A DNA stretch of 64,000 nt from Micromonospora sp. BL4 (lineage in GTDB: Bacteria; Actinomycetota; Actinomycetes; Mycobacteriales; Micromonosporaceae): contig NZ_RCVJ01000147.1 in assembly GCF_003667505.1 (NCBI RefSeq), forward strand, positions 1 through 64,000, written 5' to 3'. This document shows positions 8,101-16,397 of this stretch, one piece after another (position 1 is the stretch's first letter; every line of letters begins with the position of its first letter). The translations under genes were made by a program, and so were the position numbers. The notes beneath the pieces are model-generated. The model made no database searches and was not told the DNA's origin. It worked only from the letters and a program-made list of their open reading frames with translations.

Positions 8101-9972
8101 ATGCCGCAGGACACGGAGCACACGGAGCGGACGGACCAGCGAGCGCGACGGGCAAGAGCCCGCCGGCGCACGGCCGGATTCCTCGCGGCCGACACCACCG
8201 GCTGGGTCGGCGGTTTCATCGCGGCTGCTTGGACCCGATTCGAGTTCCAACTCCCCCCGGGCCAACTGGGTCGAGCCGCGGCAGTCGGCGCGCTCGCGGC
8301 GTTCCTGCACGTGGCGGTGGCGGCGGTACGCCGGATCTACTCCGGGCGACATCCGCTGGGCAGCCTCCAGGAGGTTCAGGGTGTCGCGAGCACCACTATC
8401 CTGACGGCCGCCATCGTGCTGCTCGGCCTGCTGTCGTCCGATGGCCGGCCGGCGCCGGCGAGCACCCCGTTGGTCGGCGGGGCGCTCGCCCTGCTCTTCA
8501 TGCTCGGTGCCCGGTTCGCGTACCGGCATCGGCGCGACCTCTCAATGCGACCGGACGTCCGTTCGTCGACGCCGGTGCTGCTGTTCGGGATGGGCGACGC
8601 GGGGCAAGAGTTGCTGCGCGCCATGCTCGGCGATCCGCGCGGTCGGTACCTGCCGGTTGGGGCCCTCGACGACGATCCGGACAAGCGCGACCTGCATATC
8701 CGCGGGGTGCGGGTGCTCGGCGGGCGGCACGATGTCGGCTCCGCCGTCCGGCGTACCGGCGCGGCGACGGTCATCTTCGCGGTGGCGAACGCCGATGCCG
8801 CGCTGATCCGCCAGATCCGCGAGGCCACCCTCCAGGCCGGCGCAGTGTTCAAGGTACTGCCCCCGGTGCGGGAACTGGTCGACCACCGGATCACCGTCAC
8901 CGACGTCCGGGAGGTGCAGATCAGCGACCTGCTGGGCCGCCGCCAGGTGGTCGCCGACCTGCCGATGAGTACGAACAGTCTCACCGGCCGACGAATCCTC
9001 GTCACCGGCGCCGGCGGCTCGATCGGCTCTGAACTCTGCCGACAGGTGATGAAGGCCGACCCGGGCGAGCTGATGATGCTAGACCGAGACGAGTCTGCCC
9101 TCCACAGCCTGCAGATGTCGCTCGCCGGACGGGCCCTGCTCGACGGCCCTGAGCTAATCCTCGCCGATCTGCGCGACGATGAGGGAATCCGCCGGATCAT
9201 CCGGGAGCGCCGCCCAGAAATCATCTTCCACGCGGCGGCACTCAAGCACCTGACCCTGCTACAACGACACCCGGGCGAGGCGGTCAAGACGAACGTCTGG
9301 GGCACCCTGTCGGTGCTGGACGCCTGCCAGGACGTGGCAAAGTTCGTCAACATCTCCACCGACAAGGCGGCCGACCCGATCAGCGTCCTCGGCTACTCGA
9401 AGCGGATCACCGAGCGACTGACCGCACACGCCGCGTCTCGCCTCCCGGGGACCTTCCTCAGCGTCCGGTTCGGCAACGTGCTGAGCAGCCGCGGCTCGGT
9501 TGTCACGGCCTTCCAGCGGCAGATCGAGGACGGAAAGCCGCTGACCGTCACCCACCCCGAGGTCACCCGCTATCTGATGACCGTTCAGGAGGCTGTCCAC
9601 CTGGTGCTTCAGGCCGCCGAGATCGGGCGGGACGGGGAGGCGCTGGTGCTGGACATGGGTGAGCCGGTCCGCATCGCCGACCTAGCCCGCCAGATGGCTG
9701 AGCAGGCCTCCAGCTCCGTGCCCATCGTTTATACCGGCCTGCGGCCGGGGGAGAAGCTGCACGAGGACCTGCTCGGCACCGGCGAGATCGACACTCGGCC
9801 GTTCCACCCCCTGGTGTCACATGTAGCCGTGCCGGCGCTCGACCCGATGGAGGCCAGTGGGATCGACCCGTTCGACGACCCGGCGAAGGTCGTCGAGCAG
9901 CTCGCCCTGCTCTGCGCCCAGCCGGCCGCACCCATCGTCCACGACTCGGCGGGGGTGCCGATGCCCCGGTGA
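8101..9972 (+). CDS. CapD/WbpM-type membrane nucleoside-diphosphate-sugar 4,6-dehydratase
   Basis: 623-aa membrane-bound polysaccharide biosynthesis protein. Four N-terminal transmembrane helices (about residues 26-142) precede a first Rossmann-like domain (TPVLLFGMGDAGQELL, from about 157) and a catalytic extended-SDR domain (RILVTGAGGSIGSEL, glycine motif 303-309). Relatives such as WbpM and PglF turn UDP-GlcNAc into UDP-2-acetamido-2,6-dideoxy-4-keto-hexose. Active-site stretch is NISTDKA (417-423), then VLGYSK (Lys434). Where WbpM-type enzymes have the triad Met (VMGATK), this protein has Leu430, with Tyr two residues later. Many actinobacterial relatives may share this, so activity is probably retained. 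C-terminal PVRIADLARQMAE and YTGLRPGEKLHEDL are family blocks. A possible start at ATG 8101 has weak ribosome-site support (GGACAGGGAG about 10 nt upstream). Confidence 0.88.
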   Translation: MPQDTEHTERTDQRARRARARRRTAGFLAADTTGWVGGFIAAAWTRFEFQLPPGQLGRAAAVGALAAFLHVAVAAVRRIYSGRHPLGSLQEVQGVASTTILTAAIVLLGLLSSDGRPAPASTPLVGGALALLFMLGARFAYRHRRDLSMRPDVRSSTPVLLFGMGDAGQELLRAMLGDPRGRYLPVGALDDDPDKRDLHIRGVRVLGGRHDVGSAVRRTGAATVIFAVANADAALIRQIREATLQAGAVFKVLPPVRELVDHRITVTDVREVQISDLLGRRQVVADLPMSTNSLTGRRILVTGAGGSIGSELCRQVMKADPGELMMLDRDESALHSLQMSLAGRALLDGPELILADLRDDEGIRRIIRERRPEIIFHAAALKHLTLLQRHPGEAVKTNVWGTLSVLDACQDVAKFVNISTDKAADPISVLGYSKRITERLTAHAASRLPGTFLSVRFGNVLSSRGSVVTAFQRQIEDGKPLTVTHPEVTRYLMTVQEAVHLVLQAAEIGRDGEALVLDMGEPVRIADLARQMAEQASSSVPIVYTGLRPGEKLHEDLLGTGEIDTRPFHPLVSHVAVPALDPMEASGIDPFDDPAKVVEQLALLCAQPAAPIVHDSAGVPMPR

Positions 9973-10059
9973 CCGGCCTTGCGGGCTCGGCGGTCCGGGT
10001 ATCGGTTCTGTTGGGGACCGAGGGAGCCGCCGAGGCGACACGCGCAGAGGAGAGCGCAC

Positions 10060-10704
10060 GTGACGACGGATTGTGGTGATCGTGGGGACCGGAGGCATGG
10101 GCCGAAAAGTCTTCGGCATCATCCGGGCTGTCACGCGCACGCCTCAGGTGCACCCATTTGGTGGTTCCTCGGGTTTGCCGACGACTATCCCACCGAGTCG
10201 AGCCCAAGCTGGTCCAGCGGCTCGACGTGCCGTTCCTCGGCCATCACGGTGGTTGGCCGGGCAGCCGCCCACCACCCACGTCGCTCTGGGGGTGGGCGGC
10301 CCGCGCAGGCGGCGGGAGATGGATCTCGCCGTCCAGCCGTACAGGCTGCCAGCCGCGACGATCGTGCATCCCGCTGCCGAGATCGGCCCTGACTGCGTCT
10401 TCGAGGAAGGGCTGATAGCCCTCGGCGGGGCACGGTTGACGACCAATGGGTCCTCGGCCGGCACGTACATCTCAACCAGAACGGCACGGTCGGGCACGAC
10501 TTCGTGCTGGGAGACTATGTTTCGGTGAATCCGTTGGCTGCGGTTTATGGCTACTGCCGGATCGAGTCGGGCGTGATGATTGGTACGACCGCAGCGGTGC
10601 TCGAAGGGCTCACGGTGGGACAGGACGCCCCCGTCGGCGCGGGAGCATGCGTAACCCGCGACGTTGCGGGCGCGACGACCGTCAAAGGGGTACCGGCACG
10701 ATAG
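10060..10704 (+). pseudogene. NeuD-like sugar O/N-acetyltransferase, broken by about five frame changes
   Basis: The family (N-terminal Rossmann-like part plus left-handed beta-helix) N- or O-acetylates nucleotide sugars such as UDP-4-amino sugars. Reading frames must be changed to follow it: GTG 10060 with GAGGAGAG upstream; VVIVGTGGMGRKVFGIIRAV from 10073; WWFLGFADDYPTES from 10159; PKLVQRLDVPFLG from 10203; GQPPTTHVALGVGGP through IVHPAAEIGPDCVFEEG from about 10260; and VLGRHVHLNQNGTVGHDF to VKGVPAR from 10450 to TAG 10704. Frame changes fall near 10070, 10155, 10203, 10255 and 10449. Five lesions in 640 bp argue for real decay rather than one sequencing error. It directly follows the CapD-like dehydratase, so an intact ancestor may have formed a PglF/PglD-like pair. 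Confidence 0.85.
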
Positions 10705-10726
10705 GCGCGGCCAGGCGGCAACCGGG

Positions 10727-11851
10727 TCAGCGCCGAATGCCCGCCCAGTCGTGGTGTCGACGCACGGTTGACAGAATGAAATCGACGACCCTTCGCGACG
10801 TGTCGGGCACCCGGTAGTCACTCGGGCACGGAACGGCGCCGGCGGTGGCCTGCTTGACCATGACGCCGACCGATTCCAGCACGGACTGAGGATCGAGCCC
10901 CGTCATGACGATGCCGCCGACGTCCAAAGCTTCCGGCCGTTCGATCGATTCTCGCAGTGTCACCGCCGGGAAGCCGAGGATCGTCGCTTCCTCGCTCACG
11001 GTGCCGCTGTCGGACAATGTGCAACGGGCGTGCCGCTGCAATGTGACGTAGTCGAAGAAGCCGAACGGCTCGTGGAAGGCGATCCCGTCGAGAACCGCGT
11101 CGTTTATGGCGAGGCCTTCCAGCCGCTTGCGGGTCCGGGGGTGGGTGGAGACCAGCAGCGGCAAGCCCCAACGGTCCCGGACCGCTCGCAGACAGTCCAG
11201 CAGCCGCCGCAGCCGCTCGGGATGATCCACGTTCTCCTCGCGGTGCGCGCTCACCACAAAGTATCGACCGGGCGCGATCTCAAGCTGACGCAGCACCGTC
11301 GACCGCTCGATTTCGGGCCGGTAGTGGTCCAGCACCTCGCGCATTGGCGATCCGGTGTGCAGGATACGACGGGGATGCAGCCCCTCGGCCAGCAGGTTGC
11401 GGCGAGCGTGCTCGGAGTAGACCAGGTTGAAGTCAGCCACGTGGTCCACGAGCCTGCGATTGGTTTCCTCGGGCACGTTGAGGTCGAAGCAGCGATTCCC
11501 TGCCTCCATGTGGTAAACCGGCACCCGCATCCGGCGGGCCATCAGGGCGGCAATGGCACTGTTGGTGTCGCCGAGCACCAGGAGAGCGTCCGGTCGGAGC
11601 TCGGTGATCGCCTGTTCGGTGCCGACCAGGACCGCACCTAGGACGTGACCCAGCGACTGGGTGTCCACCTGAAGGAAACGGTCGGGCTGGCGCACCTTCA
11701 TCTCTTGGAAGAACACATCGGACAGCGCGGGATCCCAGTTCTGCCCGGTGTGCACGAGTACGTGATCTACGGTCTGGTCGAGCCGCTCGATGATCCGCGA
11801 CAACCTGATGATCTCGGGTCGCGTTCCCACGACCGTCATAACCCGTGTCAT
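10727..11851 (-). CDS. wecB: UDP-N-acetylglucosamine 2-epimerase (non-hydrolysing), WecB/CapG/WbvD type
   Basis: 374 aa from ATG 11849-11851 with AAAGGG upstream. It inverts C2 of a UDP-HexNAc through a 2-acetamidoglucal intermediate in the cytosol. Diagnostic blocks: VVGTRPEIIRL (near the N-terminus), HTGQNWD, LLVLGDTNSAIAA, VYHMEAGNRCFD, VPEETNRRLVDHVAD, YFVVSAHREENVD, SDSGTVSEEA and FPAVTLRESIERPEAL. Length is normal. It is divergent from the CapE-like gene across a 272-bp spacer that must contain both promoters. With CapE-like and RmlD-like neighbours it probably acts last in making an L-configured deoxyamino sugar (WbvD/FnlC role) rather than UDP-ManNAc; a plain WecB role remains possible. 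Confidence 0.92.
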   Translation of the reverse strand: MTRVMTVVGTRPEIIRLSRIIERLDQTVDHVLVHTGQNWDPALSDVFFQEMKVRQPDRFLQVDTQSLGHVLGAVLVGTEQAITELRPDALLVLGDTNSAIAALMARRMRVPVYHMEAGNRCFDLNVPEETNRRLVDHVADFNLVYSEHARRNLLAEGLHPRRILHTGSPMREVLDHYRPEIERSTVLRQLEIAPGRYFVVSAHREENVDHPERLRRLLDCLRAVRDRWGLPLLVSTHPRTRKRLEGLAINDAVLDGIAFHEPFGFFDYVTLQRHARCTLSDSGTVSEEATILGFPAVTLRESIERPEALDVGGIVMTGLDPQSVLESVGVMVKQATAGAVPCPSDYRVPDTSRRVVDFILSTVRRHHDWAGIRR

Positions 11852-12123
11852 GCAGCACCCTTTCGGCAATGATCCTGCTTGGGCCAGCGGGTCGCCGTTC
11901 GCCTTCCTGAGCACGCGACACCGCAGGACCTTCTCTGGCGGAGCAACGACTGGATGCTCACGCCGTAACGCGGCATGAACGAGTTTTCTGTTTCACATGT
12001 GTCCGTGAATTGATAACCGATTCTTGGCGTTTCGCTGCTGAAGCGCCACTTAGATCGCTATCGTCACTCTCTGATCCCGTCCCCTACCTTTCGCCAATAT
12101 CGACGGATCAGACAGGAGGAGAT

Positions 12124-13173
12124 GTGTCGTCCTCACTTATGGAACGACGCGTTTTGATCACCGGCGGGACCGGATCGTTCGGTCAGACGATGGTGTCCAA
12201 GCTGCTCGACGCCGGTGCCGCCGAGGTACGCATACTGAGCCGGGACGAGGCCAAGCAGGAAGCCATGCGGATCCGCCTGCTCGACGACCGTGTCCGCTTC
12301 TATGTTGGCGATGTCCGCGACGTCGACAGTGTCAACAAGGCGACCCGGGGCGTCGAGTACGTGTTTCACGCTGCGGCGCTCAAGCAGGTCCCCTCCTGCG
12401 AGTTCTTCCCCTTGGAGGCGGTGCGGACCAACGTCCTCGGCAGCGCCAACGTGGTCGACGCCTGCGAGCGCAACGAGGTCGCCGCCCTGGTCATGCTGAG
12501 CACGGACAAGGCGGTCTACCCGGTCAACGCGATGGGGATGACCAAGGCGCTCATGGAGAAGGTTGCACAGGCGCATGTCCGCAACAACCCTCGGGCCAAC
12601 ACCCGGGTCTGCGCCGTCCGCTACGGCAACGTGATGTGCTCCCGGGGTTCGGTCATCCCGCTGTTCATCGACCAGATCAAGAGCGGCGTCCCGCTGACCG
12701 TGACCGAGCCGACCATGACGCGGTTCCTGATGTCCCTGCTGGACTCGGTGGACCTCGTCGAGCACGCATTCCACCACGGGCAACCCGGTGACGTGTTCAT
12801 CCGTAAGGCCGACGGCTGCACCATTGGCGACCTGGCGACGGCGCTGTGCAACCTGTTCGAGGTACCGGCCAAGTTCGACGTGCTGGGACTGCGGCACGGC
12901 GAGAAGATGTCGGAGACCTTGGCGAGCCATGAGGAACTGGCCCGAGCGGAGGACTTCGGCGACTTCCTGCGCGTGCCGGTCGACAGCCGCGACCTGAACT
13001 ACGCCCTCTACTTCGAAGAGGGCGATAACACCAGCAACCACCGCGTCGACTACACCTCGGACAACACCACGCGGCTGTCGGTGCCGGAGATCATGGCCTT
13101 GCTGCTCACCCTGCCGGAGGTACAGCAACATCTCGACCCGGTGCGGTCTCTCTCGTCGGCGGCACGCGGATGA
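12124..13173 (+). CDS. capE: UDP-N-acetylglucosamine 4,6-dehydratase/5-epimerase, CapE/FnlA/WbvB type
   Basis: 349 aa from GTG 12124, which has GGAGG 4-5 nt upstream; ATG 12139 is the alternative. Soluble extended SDR that removes water from UDP-GlcNAc across C4-C6 and epimerises, giving a 4-keto-6-deoxy L-hexosamine intermediate. Glycine motif TGGTGSFG (13-20). Catalytic stretch LSTDKA (Lys129) and MGMTK (Met137, Lys141), the Met-x-x-x-Lys form of the inverting dehydratases. Family blocks: AALKQVPSCEFFPLEAV, RYGNVMCSRGSVIPLF and RFLMSLLDSVDLV. Overlaps the following glycosyltransferase by an ATGA. First step of the L-amino-sugar cassette 10727-15406. Confidence 0.92.
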   Translation: MSSSLMERRVLITGGTGSFGQTMVSKLLDAGAAEVRILSRDEAKQEAMRIRLLDDRVRFYVGDVRDVDSVNKATRGVEYVFHAAALKQVPSCEFFPLEAVRTNVLGSANVVDACERNEVAALVMLSTDKAVYPVNAMGMTKALMEKVAQAHVRNNPRANTRVCAVRYGNVMCSRGSVIPLFIDQIKSGVPLTVTEPTMTRFLMSLLDSVDLVEHAFHHGQPGDVFIRKADGCTIGDLATALCNLFEVPAKFDVLGLRHGEKMSETLASHEELARAEDFGDFLRVPVDSRDLNYALYFEEGDNTSNHRVDYTSDNTTRLSVPEIMALLLTLPEVQQHLDPVRSLSSAARG

Positions 13174-14495
13174 GCCCGGACACGGGCATCCCGCACGCTG
13201 GCGGCGGGGCGGAGGGACAGGCTCGGCCACGCGTCGCCTTTGTCACTCAGTGGTTCGCTCCCGAGCCGAACAACACTCCGGTCTGGATCGCCAAATCACT
13301 CATGGAGCAGGACCTGCGGGTAGACGTACTGACCGGAGTGCCCAACTATCCCACCGGAGTCGTCCACGACGGCTACTCGCGCTGGCGTCGTACCAGAGAG
13401 ATCCACCAGGGAATACCGGTGCGCCGCGTGCCGCTGTATCCGAGTCACGACCAGTCCGCCGTGCGTCGTGTCGTCAACTACGCCAGCTACGCAGCGTCCG
13501 CGGCGACCATGGGGGCGTCCGTTCTGCGGTCCGCCGATGTGGCGGTGATCTACTCAACGCCGGCGACCGCCGCCGCCGCCGGGATGTTCGCGCGCCTGCG
13601 CTGGGGGCTGCCGTACGTCCTGATGGTGATGGACGTCTGGCCCGACTCGGTCTTCGCCACCGGTTTCCTCACCGCTGGCGCCAAGCGGCGCATCGCGGAG
13701 CCCGTCCTCACCTGGTACACCGAGCAGACGTACCGCTGGGCCAACCACGTCACCGCCACGTCGCCCGGAATGCGGGACGCGCTGGTCTCGCGCGGTGTGC
13801 CCGAGGACAAGGTCTCGGTCGTCTACACCTGGACCGACGAGAAGGTTATGCGGCCCAGCGAACCCGACCTGCAGCTACGAGCCAGTCTCGGCCTGTCGTC
13901 CGAGTTCGTGCTGATGTACGGCGGCAACCACGGCGCGGCACAGAACTTGGACGTCGCCGTCCGAGCGATGGACGAGCTGCGCGACCTGCCAATACACCTG
14001 GTGCTGGTCGGCGATGGCATCGAGAAAGCCCGGCTTCGTTCGCTTGCCTCCGGCCTCGACCTTCGCTCGGTGCACTTTCTCGACCCGGTGGAGCCCGAGC
14101 AGATGCCGGGCGTCATGGCCGCCGCGGACATGCAGTTGGTCGCCCTCGCCGACGAGGAACTTTTCCGATTCACGCTGCCCAGCAAGGTTCAGTCCATCCT
14201 CGCCTGCGCCCAACCGATCCTCACCTGTGCACCGGGCGACGCCGCCCGGGTGGCGCACGAGGCGGGCGCTGGGTTTAGCTCATCACCGGGCGATCCACAT
14301 CAGTTGGCGAAAACCATCAGGCAGGCCGCCGAGTTGCCCCGCGCCGAGCTCCGGTCAATGGGCCAGGCCGGGCACACGTACTACCGGTCCCGACTCAGCG
14401 AGGAGATCAACGCCCGCGCGCTGGCCGACATAGTCCGGGCCTCGGCCGGTCGGCGCCGCCGGGCTCGCGGTGGCGAGACAAGAGGTGCGAGATGA
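13170..14495 (+). CDS. GT4 glycosyltransferase, WbuB-like (L-FucNAc/L-QuiNAc transferase)
   Basis: 441 aa, ATG 13170 inside the stop of capE (ATGA overlap). GT-B fold enzyme adding the activated deoxyamino sugar to the lipid-linked acceptor on the cytoplasmic face. N-terminal WFAPEPNNTPVWIAKSL and LTGVPNYPTGVVHDGY are hallmarks of the WbuB subgroup. C-terminal nucleotide-sugar domain includes LMYGGNHGAAQNLDVAVRAM, LVLVGDGIEKARL and TLPSKVQSILACAQPIL. WbuB relatives sit beside fnlABC or qnl genes in Gram-negative O-antigen loci; the same arrangement here supports the sugar prediction. The exact donor and linkage are inferred. Overlaps the RmlD-like gene by ATGA, so capE, this gene and the reductase are a tightly coupled unit. 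Confidence 0.88.
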   Translation: MSPDTGIPHAGGGAEGQARPRVAFVTQWFAPEPNNTPVWIAKSLMEQDLRVDVLTGVPNYPTGVVHDGYSRWRRTREIHQGIPVRRVPLYPSHDQSAVRRVVNYASYAASAATMGASVLRSADVAVIYSTPATAAAAGMFARLRWGLPYVLMVMDVWPDSVFATGFLTAGAKRRIAEPVLTWYTEQTYRWANHVTATSPGMRDALVSRGVPEDKVSVVYTWTDEKVMRPSEPDLQLRASLGLSSEFVLMYGGNHGAAQNLDVAVRAMDELRDLPIHLVLVGDGIEKARLRSLASGLDLRSVHFLDPVEPEQMPGVMAAADMQLVALADEELFRFTLPSKVQSILACAQPILTCAPGDAARVAHEAGAGFSSSPGDPHQLAKTIRQAAELPRAELRSMGQAGHTYYRSRLSEEINARALADIVRASAGRRRRARGGETRGAR

Positions 14496-15406
14496 CGCAA
14501 CGCGTGCTGATCCTCGGGGCAACCGGGATGCTCGGCCACACCCTGCTGCGCACGCTGAGCGAGGCCGCCGAGTTGGAGGTCCATGGCTCTGCGCGCAGCA
14601 CCGCGGTGACGCCGGCCATGTTCCCCAGTCACCTGGCGCAGAAGATCACGCCGGGGATCGATGTCACCGAGCCCGGCTCCCTCCGCCGGATCCTGACCGT
14701 GCTGAAACCGCACGTCGTGGTCAACTGCGTGGGTGTCATCAAGCAACGCCCGGACGCGGAGGACGCCCCCAACACCATCGCGGTGAACGCTCTTTTCCCA
14801 CACGTACTCGCTCGGGAGTGCGAGGCGCAGGGTGCCCGGCTCGTGCAGGTGAGCACGGACTGCGTCTTCTCGGGCAAACACGGCGACTACCGGGAAGAGG
14901 ATACTCCCGACCCGTACGACCTCTACGGTCGCGCGAAGCTGCTCGGAGAGACCTCCCGGGCACCTGCGCTGACCTTGCGGACCTCGATCATCGGTCACGA
15001 GCTTGGGAGTTTCCGGTCCCTGGTGGACTGGTTTCTCACCCAGCGTGGCAAGGTGAACGGCTACACGAGTGCCATCTACAGTGGATTGACCACGGTTGAA
15101 TTTGCCTCGATGCTGCGCACGGTCGTGCTGCCACGGCAGGATCTCACCGGCCTCTACCACGTGGCCTCGACCCCGATTTCGAAGTACGAGCTACTGAAGA
15201 TCGTCGCCGACGTGTACGAGTGGTCGGGACAGCTCGAGCCGTCGGAGCAGGTCCGGTGCGACCGGTCGCTGTCGGCGCAAGCGTTTCGGAAGCGGACCGG
15301 CTACCAGGCGCCCGCGTGGCGGGACATGATCGTGGAGATGCACCGACGCGCGGTACAGTGGCGCCTCCCGGTGGCGGTCAACTCCGTCCAGCCGGCACAT
15401 TCCTGA
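14492..15406 (+). CDS. RmlD-like NDP-4-keto-sugar reductase, WbvR/QnlB type
   Basis: 304-aa SDR of the dTDP-4-dehydrorhamnose reductase family. GATGMLG glycine motif at residues 10-16, VVNCVGVIKQRPDAEDA, VQVSTDCVFSG and YGRAK (Tyr145, Lys149). It should reduce the 4-keto group of the CapE product. In the L-FucNAc pathway the reductase (CapF/WbjC) is about 370 aa with a C-terminal cupin. This protein is shorter and RmlD-like, as in the UDP-L-QuiNAc pathway (WbvB/WbvR/WbvD), so the cassette most likely yields UDP-L-QuiNAc. Starts by ATGA overlap with the glycosyltransferase. Downstream sequence is insertion-sequence debris. Confidence 0.85.
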   Translation: MTQRVLILGATGMLGHTLLRTLSEAAELEVHGSARSTAVTPAMFPSHLAQKITPGIDVTEPGSLRRILTVLKPHVVVNCVGVIKQRPDAEDAPNTIAVNALFPHVLARECEAQGARLVQVSTDCVFSGKHGDYREEDTPDPYDLYGRAKLLGETSRAPALTLRTSIIGHELGSFRSLVDWFLTQRGKVNGYTSAIYSGLTTVEFASMLRTVVLPRQDLTGLYHVASTPISKYELLKIVADVYEWSGQLEPSEQVRCDRSLSAQAFRKRTGYQAPAWRDMIVEMHRRAVQWRLPVAVNSVQPAHS

Positions 15407-15499
15407 ACGATTTCGGTGCTGAGCCGGACCGCTGGCGCAGCAACGGGATCCGCCCGGTCGAGCCTCACCGTTCAACATACGTCTCCCGCCGCCGCACAG

Positions 15500-15826
15500 G
15501 GCCCCAGCATCGTTGTCGACCGCACCGCCCCGGGGCAACTGGCGTGGCGCCTCGGCTGTGGCCTGCTCACGGCGTTGGGTTCCCTGCCCCATCCATGTGC
15601 CCGGGCGTGAAGTCCGGCATACTCTGGCAACCGTGGTCGCGGCGGCAGTGTGTGTGCCCTGGACCCTGACCGGATGGCCGTGGTGATCAGCGCTTGGCTC
15701 GCCACGCAGCTGCCCGCACCGCTGGCGGGAACACGCCGGGCGATCGCCGTGGACGGCAAGACGCTACGCGGCTCCCGCACCGGCGACACGGTCGCCCGGC
15801 ACGTCCTCGCCACCGCAGGCCGGTGA
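15500..15826 (+). mobile_element. Remnant of an ISAs1-family transposase
   Basis: Reading across two frame breaks gives LLTALGSLPHPCARA, RHTLATVVAAAVCV, then DRMAVVISAWLATQL and RAIAVDGKTLRGSRTGD to a TGA at 15824-15826. The VDGKTLRGSR block is the hallmark of ISAs1/H-repeat-associated transposases. Intact family proteins are about 370-400 aa, so the middle and the C-terminal DDE part are missing. No terminal repeats were identified. Confidence 0.75.
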
Positions 15827-15859
15827 CATGGCGTGTCACTAGGCCGTGGTGTTCGTACT

Positions 15860-16395
15860 GGTCAGGCGGTTGCGGGTGTCGGGTTGATGACCATGGAGGT
15901 TCGGTCACCTCAGCTAGGCGAACATTGCCTACTGGGGCTGCGACGGCTCGGTGCGCTGGCGGAAGGTGCCGGCGGCGCCGGCGAAGCGCCGACGTGCAGC
16001 CGATCGGCGGCGGCGCGGATCTTGCTCCAGGTGTGGCCGGTGGTGGTCTCGGCGACGCGGATGAGCAGCAGCCCCCCCAGCACAGCACGATGTGGGCGGG
16101 GATGCGGTCTTCGCGGCGGTGGAACAGGGGCCGCAAGTCCAGGGTGGTCTTCATGCCGCGCCAGCCATGTTCGACTTCGAGGAGCTGCTTGTAGCCCAGG
16201 ACGATGTCCTCGGCGTTTCACGGACGTTGGCGCCACGCTCGGCGGCGTTGGGGTGGAAGCAGATCACGAACCAGTCATCGGCGCCGATGTTGACTTCCTT
16301 GACCTCTGGGTTGTCGCCGACGGTGGCGCAGCGGCCCTGCCGGGCCAGGGCGGCGTCGGCCTCGGCGGTGCCGGCGGGCAGCCAGGGGGTCCTGT
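15860..16395 (-). mobile_element. Remnant of an IS1634-family transposase (C-terminal part)
   Basis: On the minus strand, with frame breaks, the sequence reads EVNIGADDWFVICFHPNAAE, EDIVLGYKQLLEVEHGWRGM, then KTTLDLRPLFHRREDRIPAH and IVLCW, LLLIRVAETTTGHTW. This is the C-terminal DDE region typical of IS1634/IS4-like transposases. Stops and shifts make it inactive. It abuts the 3' end of the Wzy-like gene, whose frame runs into it. Confidence 0.75.
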
Positions 16396-16397
16396 TC

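Noticed and set aside
12027..12048. GGCGTTTC/GAAGCGCC hairpin upstream of capE
   Set aside because: Eight pairs with one G-U and no conserved setting; could be chance.
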